A DNA stretch of 64,000 bases, from contig NZ_JBGGWE010000006.1 in the NCBI RefSeq assembly GCF_041321095.1, forward strand, positions 124,001 through 188,000, in the 5' to 3' direction. The position numbers and the translations under genes are program-made. This DNA is from Fibrella arboris (GTDB lineage Bacteria > Bacteroidota > Bacteroidia > Cytophagales > Spirosomataceae). The notes under the pieces were generated by a model. That model saw only the letters and a program-made list of their open reading frames with translations, did no database searches and was not told the DNA's origin. Numbering within the stretch: position 1 is the first letter of the stretch; each line of letters starts with the position of its first letter. Shown piece after piece: positions 42,057 to 51,331 of this stretch.

Positions 42057-44000
42057 ATGACCAGTCAACGCTTATTACGGCTGTTCCTGTGTTTGCTGAT
42101 CAGTCAGTGGCTTTTAGCGCCTTCGGTCTGGGCGCAGAATCAGCCGTTAACAACAAAAGATATCAATGAGATCAAGCGGCTGGCCCAGAAGTGTGTTGAG
42201 AAAGATCTCCCCGAACGGATCAACACGCTGTTGTTCGACACGAATACAGAGTTCGATAAAAACGAAATAATCCTGAATATGTACACCCTGAATGAACAGG
42301 GTCAGCAGTTATTCGTCAACGACAATTGTACCATTGAAGACGACATAGACCCTAACCATATTGATCACAAATCGGCCGCCGATCTAGACAAAACCCTTAA
42401 GCGCTACCTCAACGATCTGCTCCAGTACGTCAGCAAAACGTCAGAGGCCAATCCTGTCGTTTTTGTCGTCAGTAGTATTCGGAAGACCGAGCCGATCATG
42501 GATAGTCCCACATCGGCCCATATCAATATTTTCTATGAATCCATATTCAGGGGGCAGAGTACCAACCAGCGCACGCAGGGGCGCAGCTTTCAGCGTGTTA
42601 AGCGTGTGGCTACGCTACAGGCGACGCGCGACGGCAAAAAATGGACGGTATTGATCAGTCAGATCACGTTTGAACGCCCCGGCGCTGGTGTTTCGCAAAC
42701 AGCCAATACCGTTACGGCGCAGCTACCTACGGTAGCCGAGACACCGCCGCCACCACCTATCGAGATTCGCGAACCGCTAAAGGTGTACCGGCAGGAAGAC
42801 TACGAGTTCAACGTGACCATTCGGCGCAATAGCAAAGCGCTGGATGTTGTTAAAACCGAATCGCCGCGTGTACCACCGGGGCAATACCGAAACGATGGCA
42901 GCGGAACCTACGAGCTGGACGGCAATTCGATTCGGTTCGACGAGGCCAACAGGAACAAGTTCATCTATAAAAATCGGGATCGCGACCAGCTGGGTTTCGT
43001 ACTGCTTCAGCCAAAAGCCCCAAAACCAGACACCACCCGCCCGCTGGCCACCAAGCCGCTTCCCGACGTAGTAACGCCCGGTTATCTGGCCCCCAATGAA
43101 GAACAACGTAAGCGCAAAGCTGAGCCGCCCACCAGCGCGCCGGCTACAGAGACAGTAGCGGTTACGGTCCCCAAAACAGCTCCGTCTGTAGCCGTTAATC
43201 AGTCGGCCCCGCCCCCTCCCCAACGGACAGAACCCGTGAAGCCAGCGCCTAAACCTGTAACAGAACCACCCAAGCCAGTTCCTGAGGAGGTAGCCCCCAA
43301 AACAGTGCAGCCAACTGATAAAAGGCCGGTCGAAATCAGTAAGCCACCAGTAACGGAAACGCCAAAACCAGCGCCAGCAAAACCAGCGCCTGAACAGCAA
43401 AAGCCCACCGCTGAACCAGCAAAGCCTGTTGCCGAGCCGCCAAAAACCGTTATCGACCCGCCTAAAGTGATGGCCGAAAAAGCCAAACCGGTTGCCCCTC
43501 CGGTAGTGCCACCGGTAGACAAACCGACGCCAAAACCAACGACGCCCGCACCGGTCCTGGCCGACGTACCCAGGGCCGTGGAGAAAGAGAAGCTACCGAA
43601 GCCGATCATTCAGAAGCCAGCGGCCATGTCGGTTTCGCCTGAGCTGAAAAAATCGCTTACCAGCGAACAGCAACGTATGGTGGCTGGCATGCGGTTGCGC
43701 GGCTGGATGCAGGTCGTTGGTGGCCTGGCAGCCCTGGGCGGTAGCTATGTGGCCTATTCGGGCATCAGGAAAGAGTATGATGCCTATTCGCAGAAAGTGA
43801 ACGCGCTCAATGCGGAGTATAACCTCTACCGCGATCTGTCGCGGCGGGATATACCACCGCCGCCCAATGCCTTGTCTATTACCCAATATGGCAGCCCCAC
43901 CATCTATGGCGTATACGGCGGCGGCGTAGTCGGCATGGGGCTGACCGTCAATGGCATACGCACGTTATTGAAAGCTGGAAAGATTAGCAAGAAGAAGTAA
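42057..44000 (+). CDS. Exported proline-rich (TonB-like spacer) protein of the T6SS second module
   Basis: 647 aa with a signal peptide ending near VWAQ (about residue 27). A folded N-terminal domain runs to about residue 200. A TYELDGNSIRFDEAN region follows. Residues 330-520 are a Pro/Lys/Glu-rich array of PKP and PPK words like the periplasm-spanning arm of TonB. The C-terminus has two hydrophobic segments (MQVVGGLAALGGSYVAYSGI; YGVYGGGVVGMGLTVNGI). It could bridge the periplasm between membranes or wall, a job given to TssR in studied systems (inference). It starts 2 nt after the lipoprotein gene. Confidence 0.7.
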   Translation: MTSQRLLRLFLCLLISQWLLAPSVWAQNQPLTTKDINEIKRLAQKCVEKDLPERINTLLFDTNTEFDKNEIILNMYTLNEQGQQLFVNDNCTIEDDIDPNHIDHKSAADLDKTLKRYLNDLLQYVSKTSEANPVVFVVSSIRKTEPIMDSPTSAHINIFYESIFRGQSTNQRTQGRSFQRVKRVATLQATRDGKKWTVLISQITFERPGAGVSQTANTVTAQLPTVAETPPPPPIEIREPLKVYRQEDYEFNVTIRRNSKALDVVKTESPRVPPGQYRNDGSGTYELDGNSIRFDEANRNKFIYKNRDRDQLGFVLLQPKAPKPDTTRPLATKPLPDVVTPGYLAPNEEQRKRKAEPPTSAPATETVAVTVPKTAPSVAVNQSAPPPPQRTEPVKPAPKPVTEPPKPVPEEVAPKTVQPTDKRPVEISKPPVTETPKPAPAKPAPEQQKPTAEPAKPVAEPPKTVIDPPKVMAEKAKPVAPPVVPPVDKPTPKPTTPAPVLADVPRAVEKEKLPKPIIQKPAAMSVSPELKKSLTSEQQRMVAGMRLRGWMQVVGGLAALGGSYVAYSGIRKEYDAYSQKVNALNAEYNLYRDLSRRDIPPPPNALSITQYGSPTIYGVYGGGVVGMGLTVNGIRTLLKAGKISKKK

Positions 44001-44027
44001 TGGATAGCCTGTTTACACCTCCACATC

Positions 44028-47000
44028 ATGAAAACGATTTTCTCTTCTGTACTTATTTTACTGTTTTTTCTGATGCCGTTAATTGGTCTCGGCCAAATCA
44101 CTTCACCAGAACCCCTGCCCTTCAGTACGATATGCAAGACCAATCCGTATGCGGTTGATTTTAATGTTAATGTTACCGACGATGGAAGAGGAGCCAATCG
44201 GTACAGGGTAAACCTTCATCGGTTCGGTGTATCTGGTTCCACCGTCGTTGCTCAGGGGGTTGGCACATACATCGGTACCGTTACAACGCGGGCGGCGGGT
44301 GTTCATACCGCGGCAAATAAAATTCGGATACAGTTTAACTTATCTACTTCTTCATTAGTACCAGGTGATCGTTACTATTTTACAGTGACTCACATGGACT
44401 ACTTCTCTGTAGTTTCAGAAAGCTCCAAGTTCTCCTTCAGCCCTGGCGCAGCACTCGTTATTTCAGGAACTCCATTTGTACAGGCCGGTATGGGTGGCTC
44501 GGTTCAGCTTACGTTTTCAGGAGTGCCTCCCTTTACATTCGAGTATAACAACTACACCCTTCAAGACATTGCCAACAACTATGCTCCGAGAAGTGGCAGC
44601 AGTCAAAGCACCACACAATATCTCTCAATAGTTGTTCCATTGACTAACCAGATTCCGTTTCCATACGATAATAAATACGTCAGGAATGTAAAAGATGCGT
44701 TAGGCTGCACCGGACAAGTCAGTGGAGCCGCGCAGATTACTATTCTAAAGTTTACCCTGAACACATCGGTTTCCCGTTCGTCACTCTGTAGCGGTGCTAA
44801 CCTAACCGTATCATATTCACTCGACAATCCGAATGTTGTGCTGCAGCCTAGCTTCAGACCACGCGTGCTGTTGTCAGATGCAAACGGCTCATTCGGCAAT
44901 CCTACGCAACTAGGCGATGGCACCGTTAACAACAAACAAGTTAATGTGACCCTACCCGCCTCCCTTGCGCCAGGCTCTGGCTATCGGATACAGATCATTG
45001 CCGTCAACCCTGACGAAAACCTGTATCTGATTCCTTCCTCAACGCCAATAACCATTACCAAAGCAGATAAGCCCAACGTGACAACGCCAGCCTCTCCCTG
45101 TCAGGGCGAGAATGGCGTAACGCTTCAGGCATCGGGGAGTGGCACCATCAACTGGTATGATTCCAACGGAAATAGACAGCCGGGTGCGCCAACTCAGACA
45201 ACAGGCAATCCAGGTACGTTCGGCTACAAAGTATCGCAGACGATCAACGGCTGTGAGAGCGACAAAGTCGATGTCTCCGTCACGATAAAGCCTAAAAGCA
45301 GCGCACCCGGCACGAATCAAAACATAACGTACTGCCAGAATCAGGGGGCCGATGTGCTGTCGGCCAATGGTCCCAATTTGGTCTGGTACGACGCCAGCCG
45401 AACTAGTCTTGGCAGCAATGCGCCGCGCCCTAATACGGGCTCTGCCGGGCAGCAGAAGTTTTTCGTTTCGCGCGATGAGAATGGCTGCCGGTCTGATCTG
45501 ACCGAGATCACCATCAATGTTAATGCACTACCACCGGCGCCCACGCCCAACGCGCCGGGCGCTATCTGCCAGTATAAAGATGTCCCTACGCTGTCGGCCA
45601 GCGGGCAGAACCTGCGCTGGTACCGGCAGGAGAACGGCGGTCCCTCAGAGGGCGCCATCAAGCCAGGCAGCGATCAGGCAGGCACTACCGCTTTCTGGGT
45701 CAGCCAGGTGGTGAACAATTGCGAAGGCCCCCGCGCCAGGCTGGAGCAGCGCATCAACGACGCTTCGCCCGACCCAACGGTGAATTCGCCGTTGCAATTA
45801 TGTCAACGGCAGGATGCGCCAACTTTAACAGCTCAGGCACAGAATCCACGCTGGTATAATGATGGCAACAACTTTATCAGTACGGATGGCCCTCGCCCCC
45901 CGACCGACCAGGTACGTGACATCACCTATAAAGTGAGCCAGACAAGCAATGGCTGCGAAAGTCGGCTGGTGACTCTTGTGGTACAGATCCGCGAAACACC
46001 CGGCGCACCCGGCGTTTCGGAGATAAACGCTTGCCATAACGCACCTAACCCTACACTGACGGCACAGGGCAGCAATGTGCTCTGGTATACGGCAGAAACA
46101 GGGGGGAACGGCGCGGCTAACCCACCCGGGATCTCTACCGCACAGGTTGGCGATCAGACCTATTGGGTATCGCAACGATTTGGCACTTGTGAAGGTCCAC
46201 GAGCCAAGCTGACCGTGCATGTCATTGCACTACCATCGGCGCCCACGCCCAACGCGCCGGGCGCTATCTGCCAGTACAAAGATGTCCCTACGCTGTCGGC
46301 CAGCGGGCAGAACCTGCGCTGGTACCGGCAGGAGAACGGCGGTCCCTCAGAGGGCGCCATCAAGCCAGGCAGCGATCAGGCAGGCACTACCGCTTTCTGG
46401 GTCAGCCAGGTGGTGAACAATTGCGAAGGCCCCCGCGCCAGGCTGGAGCAACGCATCAACGACGCCTCGCCCGACCCTGGCACCGCCACGCTCCTGCTTT
46501 GCCGCGACCAGACAGCCCCCAGCCTGACAGCGACCGGCCAGAACCTGCGCTGGTACGACGGTGGCAATAATTTTATCAGTACCGAAGCCCCGAAACCCCC
46601 AACCGACCAGGTACGTGACATCACCTATAAAGTGAGTCAGAACAGCAACGGCTGCGAAAGTAAACTGATCCCCCTTCTGGTTCAGGTACGTAATACGCCC
46701 GGTGCGCCAGGCGTGTTAGATATAAACGTTTGCAACAAGGCCGCCGCGCCCACACTCACGGCACAGGGTAGTAGTCTGCTTTGGTACACGGCGGAAACGG
46801 GCGGAACGGGAGCAGACAATGCACCAGCTGTGTCAACCGCCCAACCCGGTGATCAGACCTACTGGGTGGCACAACGGTTTGGCACCTGCGAAGGCCCCCG
46901 CGCCAAGCTGACCGTGCATGTGATTGCGTTGCCAGCAGCACCAACCGTCAGTACGCCAGCGCCGATCTGCCAGTATAAAGACGTACCTGTACTCGCCGCC

Positions 47001-48389
47001 ACTGGTCAGGGGTTACGCTGGTATCGGCAGGAAACAGGCGGTACTGCCGAGAGCCAGATCAAACCGGCCAGTGACCCCAACGGTACCACCGCCTTCTGGG
47101 TCAGTCAATTTGTGAATAACTGCGAAGGACCACGGTCGAAAATAGAGCAAGTTATCAGTCCCGCCTCGCCCGACCCCGTCACCGCCACGCTCCTGCTTTG
47201 CCGCGACCAAACAGCCCCCGCCCTCTCTGCCACAGGCCAGAATTTGCGGTGGTATGACGGCAACGGCACCTTCATCAGCACCGAGGCCCCCAAGCCGCCC
47301 ACCGACCAGGTGCGAGACATTACTTACAAGGTGAGTCAGAACAGCAATGGCTGTGAAAGTCGGCTCATTCCACTGGCTGTGCAGGTACGCAATACGCCCG
47401 GTGCGCCGGGGGTGAGCCCACTATCGCTCTGCCAGAATCAGATGGCACAACCACTGAAAGCCACGGGCGATGCATTAGCCTGGTATGATCAGGCAACGGG
47501 TGGCACATCTACCTCGTCACTGACGCCACAGACAACAACGCTGGGAGAACGTACCTACTGGGTGGCACAACGGTTTGGCACCTGTGAGGGGCCTCGTGCC
47601 GCCCTGCTCACGACCGTGTATGCGGTGCCGCCTGCGCCTGCCGCTACAGGCCGAACCTACTGCATTGGTGATACCCCAACGGCGCTAACCGCTGTTGGGC
47701 AGAATCTGCGCTGGTATGATGGTAGTGGCACTGCGCAGCCCAGTATCGTTCCCCCAACCAGCGTTGGTCAATCGCTCACGTACGTTGTCACGCAGACACA
47801 GAACGCCTGCGAAAGTGCAGGGCAGCTGGTAACTGTTCGTGTGCTCAACCGCGCTACGGTCCGGCTCTCCGGCGATTCGGTCAGTGTCCTGTACGACAGC
47901 ACCGCCATCCGGGTCCGGTTTACCGGCGATGCTCCCTGGCGCGTTCAACTGTGGGACGGGCAACTCGTGACAACCACCACCAGCCCGTATGTCAAATGGG
48001 TGAAACCGAGTCAACCCGGTACGGTTACCTACGCCGTACAGTCGCTCACGAATGATTGTGGAGCCGGACAGATTTTAAACACCTATCGGCTAATTGTGCT
48101 TGCGCCGTTGGCCATAGACCCTATTGCCGTACCAACGGCCGATCTGAAGGTCTACCCCATACCCGCTTCTCAACATATAACCGTGGAATGGCTGGCGGCC
48201 GCTCAGGTGTCGGTGCGCCTTCAGCTTGTTGATGCCACTGGCCATGTAAGCTGGCAGGCTGAACGGCAGGGTAGCGGGCGTCGGGAAATTGAACGTGTAG
48301 ACCTCGCCACCCAGCCTGATGGACTGCTGATCGTTCGCCTGCTGGCAGGTAACAGCCAGGCGGCAGCCATCAAACTGATCAAACAGTAA
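44028..48389 (+). CDS. Giant T9SS-secreted repeat protein (Ig-like modules)
   Basis: 1453 aa. A signal peptide is followed by two longer beta domains. From about residue 355 there are 12 modules of 70-80 residues, each with the same frame: a first Cys, LRWY or a close variant, then KVSQ or WVSQ, and a final NGCES or NCEG Cys. Three module types (A: CQYKDVP; B: DGGNNFIST; C: TAETGG) recur in the order A-B-C three times. The last 80 residues form a type A sorting tail (LKVYPIPASQHITVEW). It should be placed on the cell surface by the type IX system. It follows 27 bp after the proline-rich gene, so it may share its transcript. An adhesin role is plausible but unproven. Confidence 0.85.
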   Translation: MKTIFSSVLILLFFLMPLIGLGQITSPEPLPFSTICKTNPYAVDFNVNVTDDGRGANRYRVNLHRFGVSGSTVVAQGVGTYIGTVTTRAAGVHTAANKIRIQFNLSTSSLVPGDRYYFTVTHMDYFSVVSESSKFSFSPGAALVISGTPFVQAGMGGSVQLTFSGVPPFTFEYNNYTLQDIANNYAPRSGSSQSTTQYLSIVVPLTNQIPFPYDNKYVRNVKDALGCTGQVSGAAQITILKFTLNTSVSRSSLCSGANLTVSYSLDNPNVVLQPSFRPRVLLSDANGSFGNPTQLGDGTVNNKQVNVTLPASLAPGSGYRIQIIAVNPDENLYLIPSSTPITITKADKPNVTTPASPCQGENGVTLQASGSGTINWYDSNGNRQPGAPTQTTGNPGTFGYKVSQTINGCESDKVDVSVTIKPKSSAPGTNQNITYCQNQGADVLSANGPNLVWYDASRTSLGSNAPRPNTGSAGQQKFFVSRDENGCRSDLTEITINVNALPPAPTPNAPGAICQYKDVPTLSASGQNLRWYRQENGGPSEGAIKPGSDQAGTTAFWVSQVVNNCEGPRARLEQRINDASPDPTVNSPLQLCQRQDAPTLTAQAQNPRWYNDGNNFISTDGPRPPTDQVRDITYKVSQTSNGCESRLVTLVVQIRETPGAPGVSEINACHNAPNPTLTAQGSNVLWYTAETGGNGAANPPGISTAQVGDQTYWVSQRFGTCEGPRAKLTVHVIALPSAPTPNAPGAICQYKDVPTLSASGQNLRWYRQENGGPSEGAIKPGSDQAGTTAFWVSQVVNNCEGPRARLEQRINDASPDPGTATLLLCRDQTAPSLTATGQNLRWYDGGNNFISTEAPKPPTDQVRDITYKVSQNSNGCESKLIPLLVQVRNTPGAPGVLDINVCNKAAAPTLTAQGSSLLWYTAETGGTGADNAPAVSTAQPGDQTYWVAQRFGTCEGPRAKLTVHVIALPAAPTVSTPAPICQYKDVPVLAATGQGLRWYRQETGGTAESQIKPASDPNGTTAFWVSQFVNNCEGPRSKIEQVISPASPDPVTATLLLCRDQTAPALSATGQNLRWYDGNGTFISTEAPKPPTDQVRDITYKVSQNSNGCESRLIPLAVQVRNTPGAPGVSPLSLCQNQMAQPLKATGDALAWYDQATGGTSTSSLTPQTTTLGERTYWVAQRFGTCEGPRAALLTTVYAVPPAPAATGRTYCIGDTPTALTAVGQNLRWYDGSGTAQPSIVPPTSVGQSLTYVVTQTQNACESAGQLVTVRVLNRATVRLSGDSVSVLYDSTAIRVRFTGDAPWRVQLWDGQLVTTTTSPYVKWVKPSQPGTVTYAVQSLTNDCGAGQILNTYRLIVLAPLAIDPIAVPTADLKVYPIPASQHITVEWLAAAQVSVRLQLVDATGHVSWQAERQGSGRREIERVDLATQPDGLLIVRLLAGNSQAAAIKLIKQ
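45567..47640 (+). repeat. Higher-order tandem repeat, three copies of about 700 bp
   Basis: Units start at the TGC of CQYKDVP at 45567, 46269 and 46968, giving periods of 702 and 699 bp, each encoding an A-B-C triplet of Ig-like modules. The first about 240 bp of units 1 and 2 differ at only about four positions, even at silent sites. Unit 3 has diverged further. Confidence 0.9.
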
Positions 48390-48417
48390 TTGCTTCACGA
48401 TCCAAACCATTTTAGTT

Positions 48418-49062
48418 ATGCCACAACGTATTCTCATTACAGACGATCACCAGCTTTTTGTTGACGGCCTGCGGATGCTCATCGATCGAATTGATACCTG
48501 TGAGGTGGTAGGCGAGGCCCGGAATGGCCGTGAAGCCCTGGCCTTCCTGCATCGCTACCCCGTAGACTGCGTCTTGATCGACGTTGAAATGCCCGAGCTG
48601 AATGGCGTCGATACAACCCGGCTCATCAAGCGCGACTGGCCACACGTCAGTGTACTGGCTATCAGCATGATGGCCGACTTCTCGACGGTACAGTTGATGC
48701 TTCAGGCCGGCGCCGATGGATACCTGCTTAAAGACACCGGTAAAACAGAGCTGACCAAAGCCCTGGAGAGTGTGGCGCAGGGCCGTATCTATGTTAGTTC
48801 AGCCTTATCACCAGTGCTTATACACGGTGTTGCTGCACGGCCAATCCCTACTTTTGCCTACGTAGAGCCACTCACGCGCCGCGAGCGCGAAATTGTTGGC
48901 TACATAGCAGAGGGGCTAACGAACGATCAGATTGCCAAACAGTTATGCCTGGCCCGCACAACCATTGACACACACCGGAAAAACATCCTGAGCAAAACGG
49001 GCTGCAAAAACACGGCGGCCCTGATCAAGTTTGCGATTGATAAAAAGCTGATTGCCTCCTGA
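48418..49062 (+). CDS. NarL/FixJ-type response regulator
   Basis: 214 aa. The receiver domain has the acidic pair ITDDH at residues 7-11, the phosphorylation site Asp55 (LIDVEMPE) and the conserved Lys near 105 (LKDTGK). The LuxR-type helix-turn-helix at 150-210 reads LTRREREIVGYIAEGLTNDQ with TTIDTHRKNILSKTG. It lies 28 bp after the giant repeat gene and faces the histidine kinase at 49152, the probable partner. It could regulate the T6SS block or the surface protein (inference). Confidence 0.95.
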   Translation: MPQRILITDDHQLFVDGLRMLIDRIDTCEVVGEARNGREALAFLHRYPVDCVLIDVEMPELNGVDTTRLIKRDWPHVSVLAISMMADFSTVQLMLQAGADGYLLKDTGKTELTKALESVAQGRIYVSSALSPVLIHGVAARPIPTFAYVEPLTRREREIVGYIAEGLTNDQIAKQLCLARTTIDTHRKNILSKTGCKNTAALIKFAIDKKLIAS

Positions 49063-49151
49063 ACAAAAACTGACCCTTTCAACAGGATCATGCCTCTAAA
49101 GACACCCGCCAGGCGCCGCCAGGTACGTTGCCAGTGGCCCATAAGGCTGAT

Positions 49152-51173
49152 CTATGCGCTGGAATCGCCTTTCCGGACCACATCGACCACGGTGCCATCA
49201 TGCACATAAATCCGAAACTGCCCCCCCAGCTCGTCGGCCCGCCGCTTCATGTTATGAATCCCGTAATGCCGTTCATCGGTTTCGTTCATCGCCTCGTTGA
49301 GGCCACGACCGTTATCATGAATGGTCAGATGAAAGGCCCCATCCGAACGGGTGACCAGCCGTACCTCGGCCTGCGTTGCGTGTGCATGTTTGACCACATT
49401 ACTGAGCGCCTCCTGCACAATTCGGAAGAAGTTCAACACCTGTACAGAGGAAAGGGGCTGGCCAGCATCGCCCACGATCTGTACATCGACATTCAGCCCG
49501 TTCAGTTGATGCACGTACCTGTTCACATACTGGTTGAGCCGCTCCTCGAACTCATCAATGGTGAAGCTTTCCTGATTAATGGCCCAGATCGTTTCGCGAA
49601 GCGTCCGTATGGCTTCGCGGGCATAACCAACGACCGTCCGCAGTTCGTCGGCAAGGCGTGGCATTCGATTGTCGCTCTCTTCGACCTCCAGTTTATTGCC
49701 TGCAACGGGCACTTGCTCGGCCTGCCGACTGATATGCAACAGACTGGTGATCATCAATGCCAACTGCGCGCCTACGTTATCATGTAAATCGCGGGCAATA
49801 CGCTCCTTCTCTCTCAGCATGGTGTTCTTGAGCGCCAGTGACTGCACTTCACTCGCGTAGTTGGTGCGTTCCTGCTCGCGCTGGGCGCTTAACAGCTTAT
49901 CGTTGCTATCGCGCGTCAGCTTGTAGCGGTAAGCCAGTCCAAACGTCAGGGCCAGCACTTCAAACAAAGCGGTGACGGCGTAACACCGAAAATCAACAAA
50001 CGAACTATACGTTGGAATCAGCCCAAAATTGGCCAATACCTGACCGAAATTGAGCAGGTAGAACGGCGATACGGCAATCAGATAAAGCCAGCCTGCTGCC
50101 ACATAATAGCGCTGCCCAATGCTGACCACCACAAAGGCACCGATCAGGGGCATCGGTAACCAGTAGAGGATCACAAAAGCCCGCATGAACAGTACTTCAA
50201 GCGCCGGGGGGTACGTTACCACCAGTTCGGCGGTGAGCATCAGTGCGCAGGCCAATCCAGCCAGCAGACCAACAGTGCTCAACCGGTGCAGCCAACGAGC
50301 CGACGTTTTTTTCAACGGTAGAAACGTGCGGATAAAGACAAGTTGCGAATAGAACAGGAGCAGGGGAAACAGAAAATAAATATTCTGACGGGGTAACCAG
50401 AACTGGGCCTCAAAAGCAAACTGATTCATGAACCCATCATTGATAAAGAAGAATCCGATCAGACAGAGCACACAGAACATGTAACTCCAGTAGATGGAAT
50501 CGCCGGTGGTTATGAAAAAGAACAGGCTCATCAACGCCACAAAAGCCAGCGATAGCAGAATGCCGCCCCAGAACAGGTACTCACGCGGCATATTGGCCCA
50601 GTAGCCGGCTTCGCGCCAGAGCGTCAGGGGAATGACCTGCGTGCCGCGCCGTTTGAAAACGCGCAGGTAAGCAAACCGATCGGCCCCGGCGGCTATAGTA
50701 ACCGGAAAAGTAAAATTCCGGTCGGCCACAATCCGGTTGTCAACGGGTGTTCGCCAGCCGAAGACAGGCGAGGCGATCAACAGGGAATCATTGGCCGGAT
50801 CAACGATAAAAAACTGGGTCGAGTCGAAGCACCAGAAATTGATACGGGCATAAAGCCTGACCGCCTGATGCGTGGCATTTTGTAGCCTGAATCGAAGCCA
50901 TATCGGGTTCGGGTGCGCGGTAGCTCCTGTGTAACCAACGTTTGGCACCATGCGGCCCACCGGTGCAAAGGCCTGGTGCTGCACAACCGACAACGGTTGC
51001 TGCCGCGTAGAATCTACGTATATACTCAATGCCCCATCCGTTGAGATAACAGCCAGTGGCTCATCGGCGTCAGTGAGCACGACCATATCGGTCGTTTGGG
51101 CGTGGGCCAGTGGCTGGCTGCACAGCCAAAAGAAAATAAAGAGACCGGGAGGCCACCAGATCCGCATGCTCAC
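49152..51173 (-). CDS. 7TMR-DISM sensor histidine kinase
   Basis: 673 aa with a signal-like N-terminus. The periplasmic 7TMR-DISMED2-type sensor covers about 30-180 (NPIWLRFRLQNATHQAVRLYARI). Seven membrane helices lie at about 190-400 (LFWGGILLSLAFVALMSLFFF first). A linker coiled coil precedes a HisKA_3 box with His464 (ERIARDLHDNVGAQLALM). The ATPase has the N box FRIVQEALSNVVKHAHA and the G box HDNGRGL. It lacks a receiver. It is convergent with the response regulator gene, 89 bp apart, so the pair is likely a two-component system; sensed signal unknown. Confidence 0.93.
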   Translation of the reverse strand: MSMRIWWPPGLFIFFWLCSQPLAHAQTTDMVVLTDADEPLAVISTDGALSIYVDSTRQQPLSVVQHQAFAPVGRMVPNVGYTGATAHPNPIWLRFRLQNATHQAVRLYARINFWCFDSTQFFIVDPANDSLLIASPVFGWRTPVDNRIVADRNFTFPVTIAAGADRFAYLRVFKRRGTQVIPLTLWREAGYWANMPREYLFWGGILLSLAFVALMSLFFFITTGDSIYWSYMFCVLCLIGFFFINDGFMNQFAFEAQFWLPRQNIYFLFPLLLFYSQLVFIRTFLPLKKTSARWLHRLSTVGLLAGLACALMLTAELVVTYPPALEVLFMRAFVILYWLPMPLIGAFVVVSIGQRYYVAAGWLYLIAVSPFYLLNFGQVLANFGLIPTYSSFVDFRCYAVTALFEVLALTFGLAYRYKLTRDSNDKLLSAQREQERTNYASEVQSLALKNTMLREKERIARDLHDNVGAQLALMITSLLHISRQAEQVPVAGNKLEVEESDNRMPRLADELRTVVGYAREAIRTLRETIWAINQESFTIDEFEERLNQYVNRYVHQLNGLNVDVQIVGDAGQPLSSVQVLNFFRIVQEALSNVVKHAHATQAEVRLVTRSDGAFHLTIHDNGRGLNEAMNETDERHYGIHNMKRRADELGGQFRIYVHDGTVVDVVRKGDSSA

Positions 51174-51331
51174 AGTAGGTTATTACCAAAAATAAACGGC
51201 AGAGCCAGTTGGCCAAGAAACAACTGATGTAAAGGTCATTATCTGGCTCCGGGCACCGCAGATACAGCAATTTCGGCCCGCTTTTTGCCGTTATTCATGA
51301 TGATAGTATCATACCCGTAAAAAGCCAGCTC

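Noticed and set aside
45567..47640. CRISPR-like or non-coding tandem repeat
   Set aside because: Units are about 700 bp, in frame, and encode Ig-like modules with conserved cysteines.
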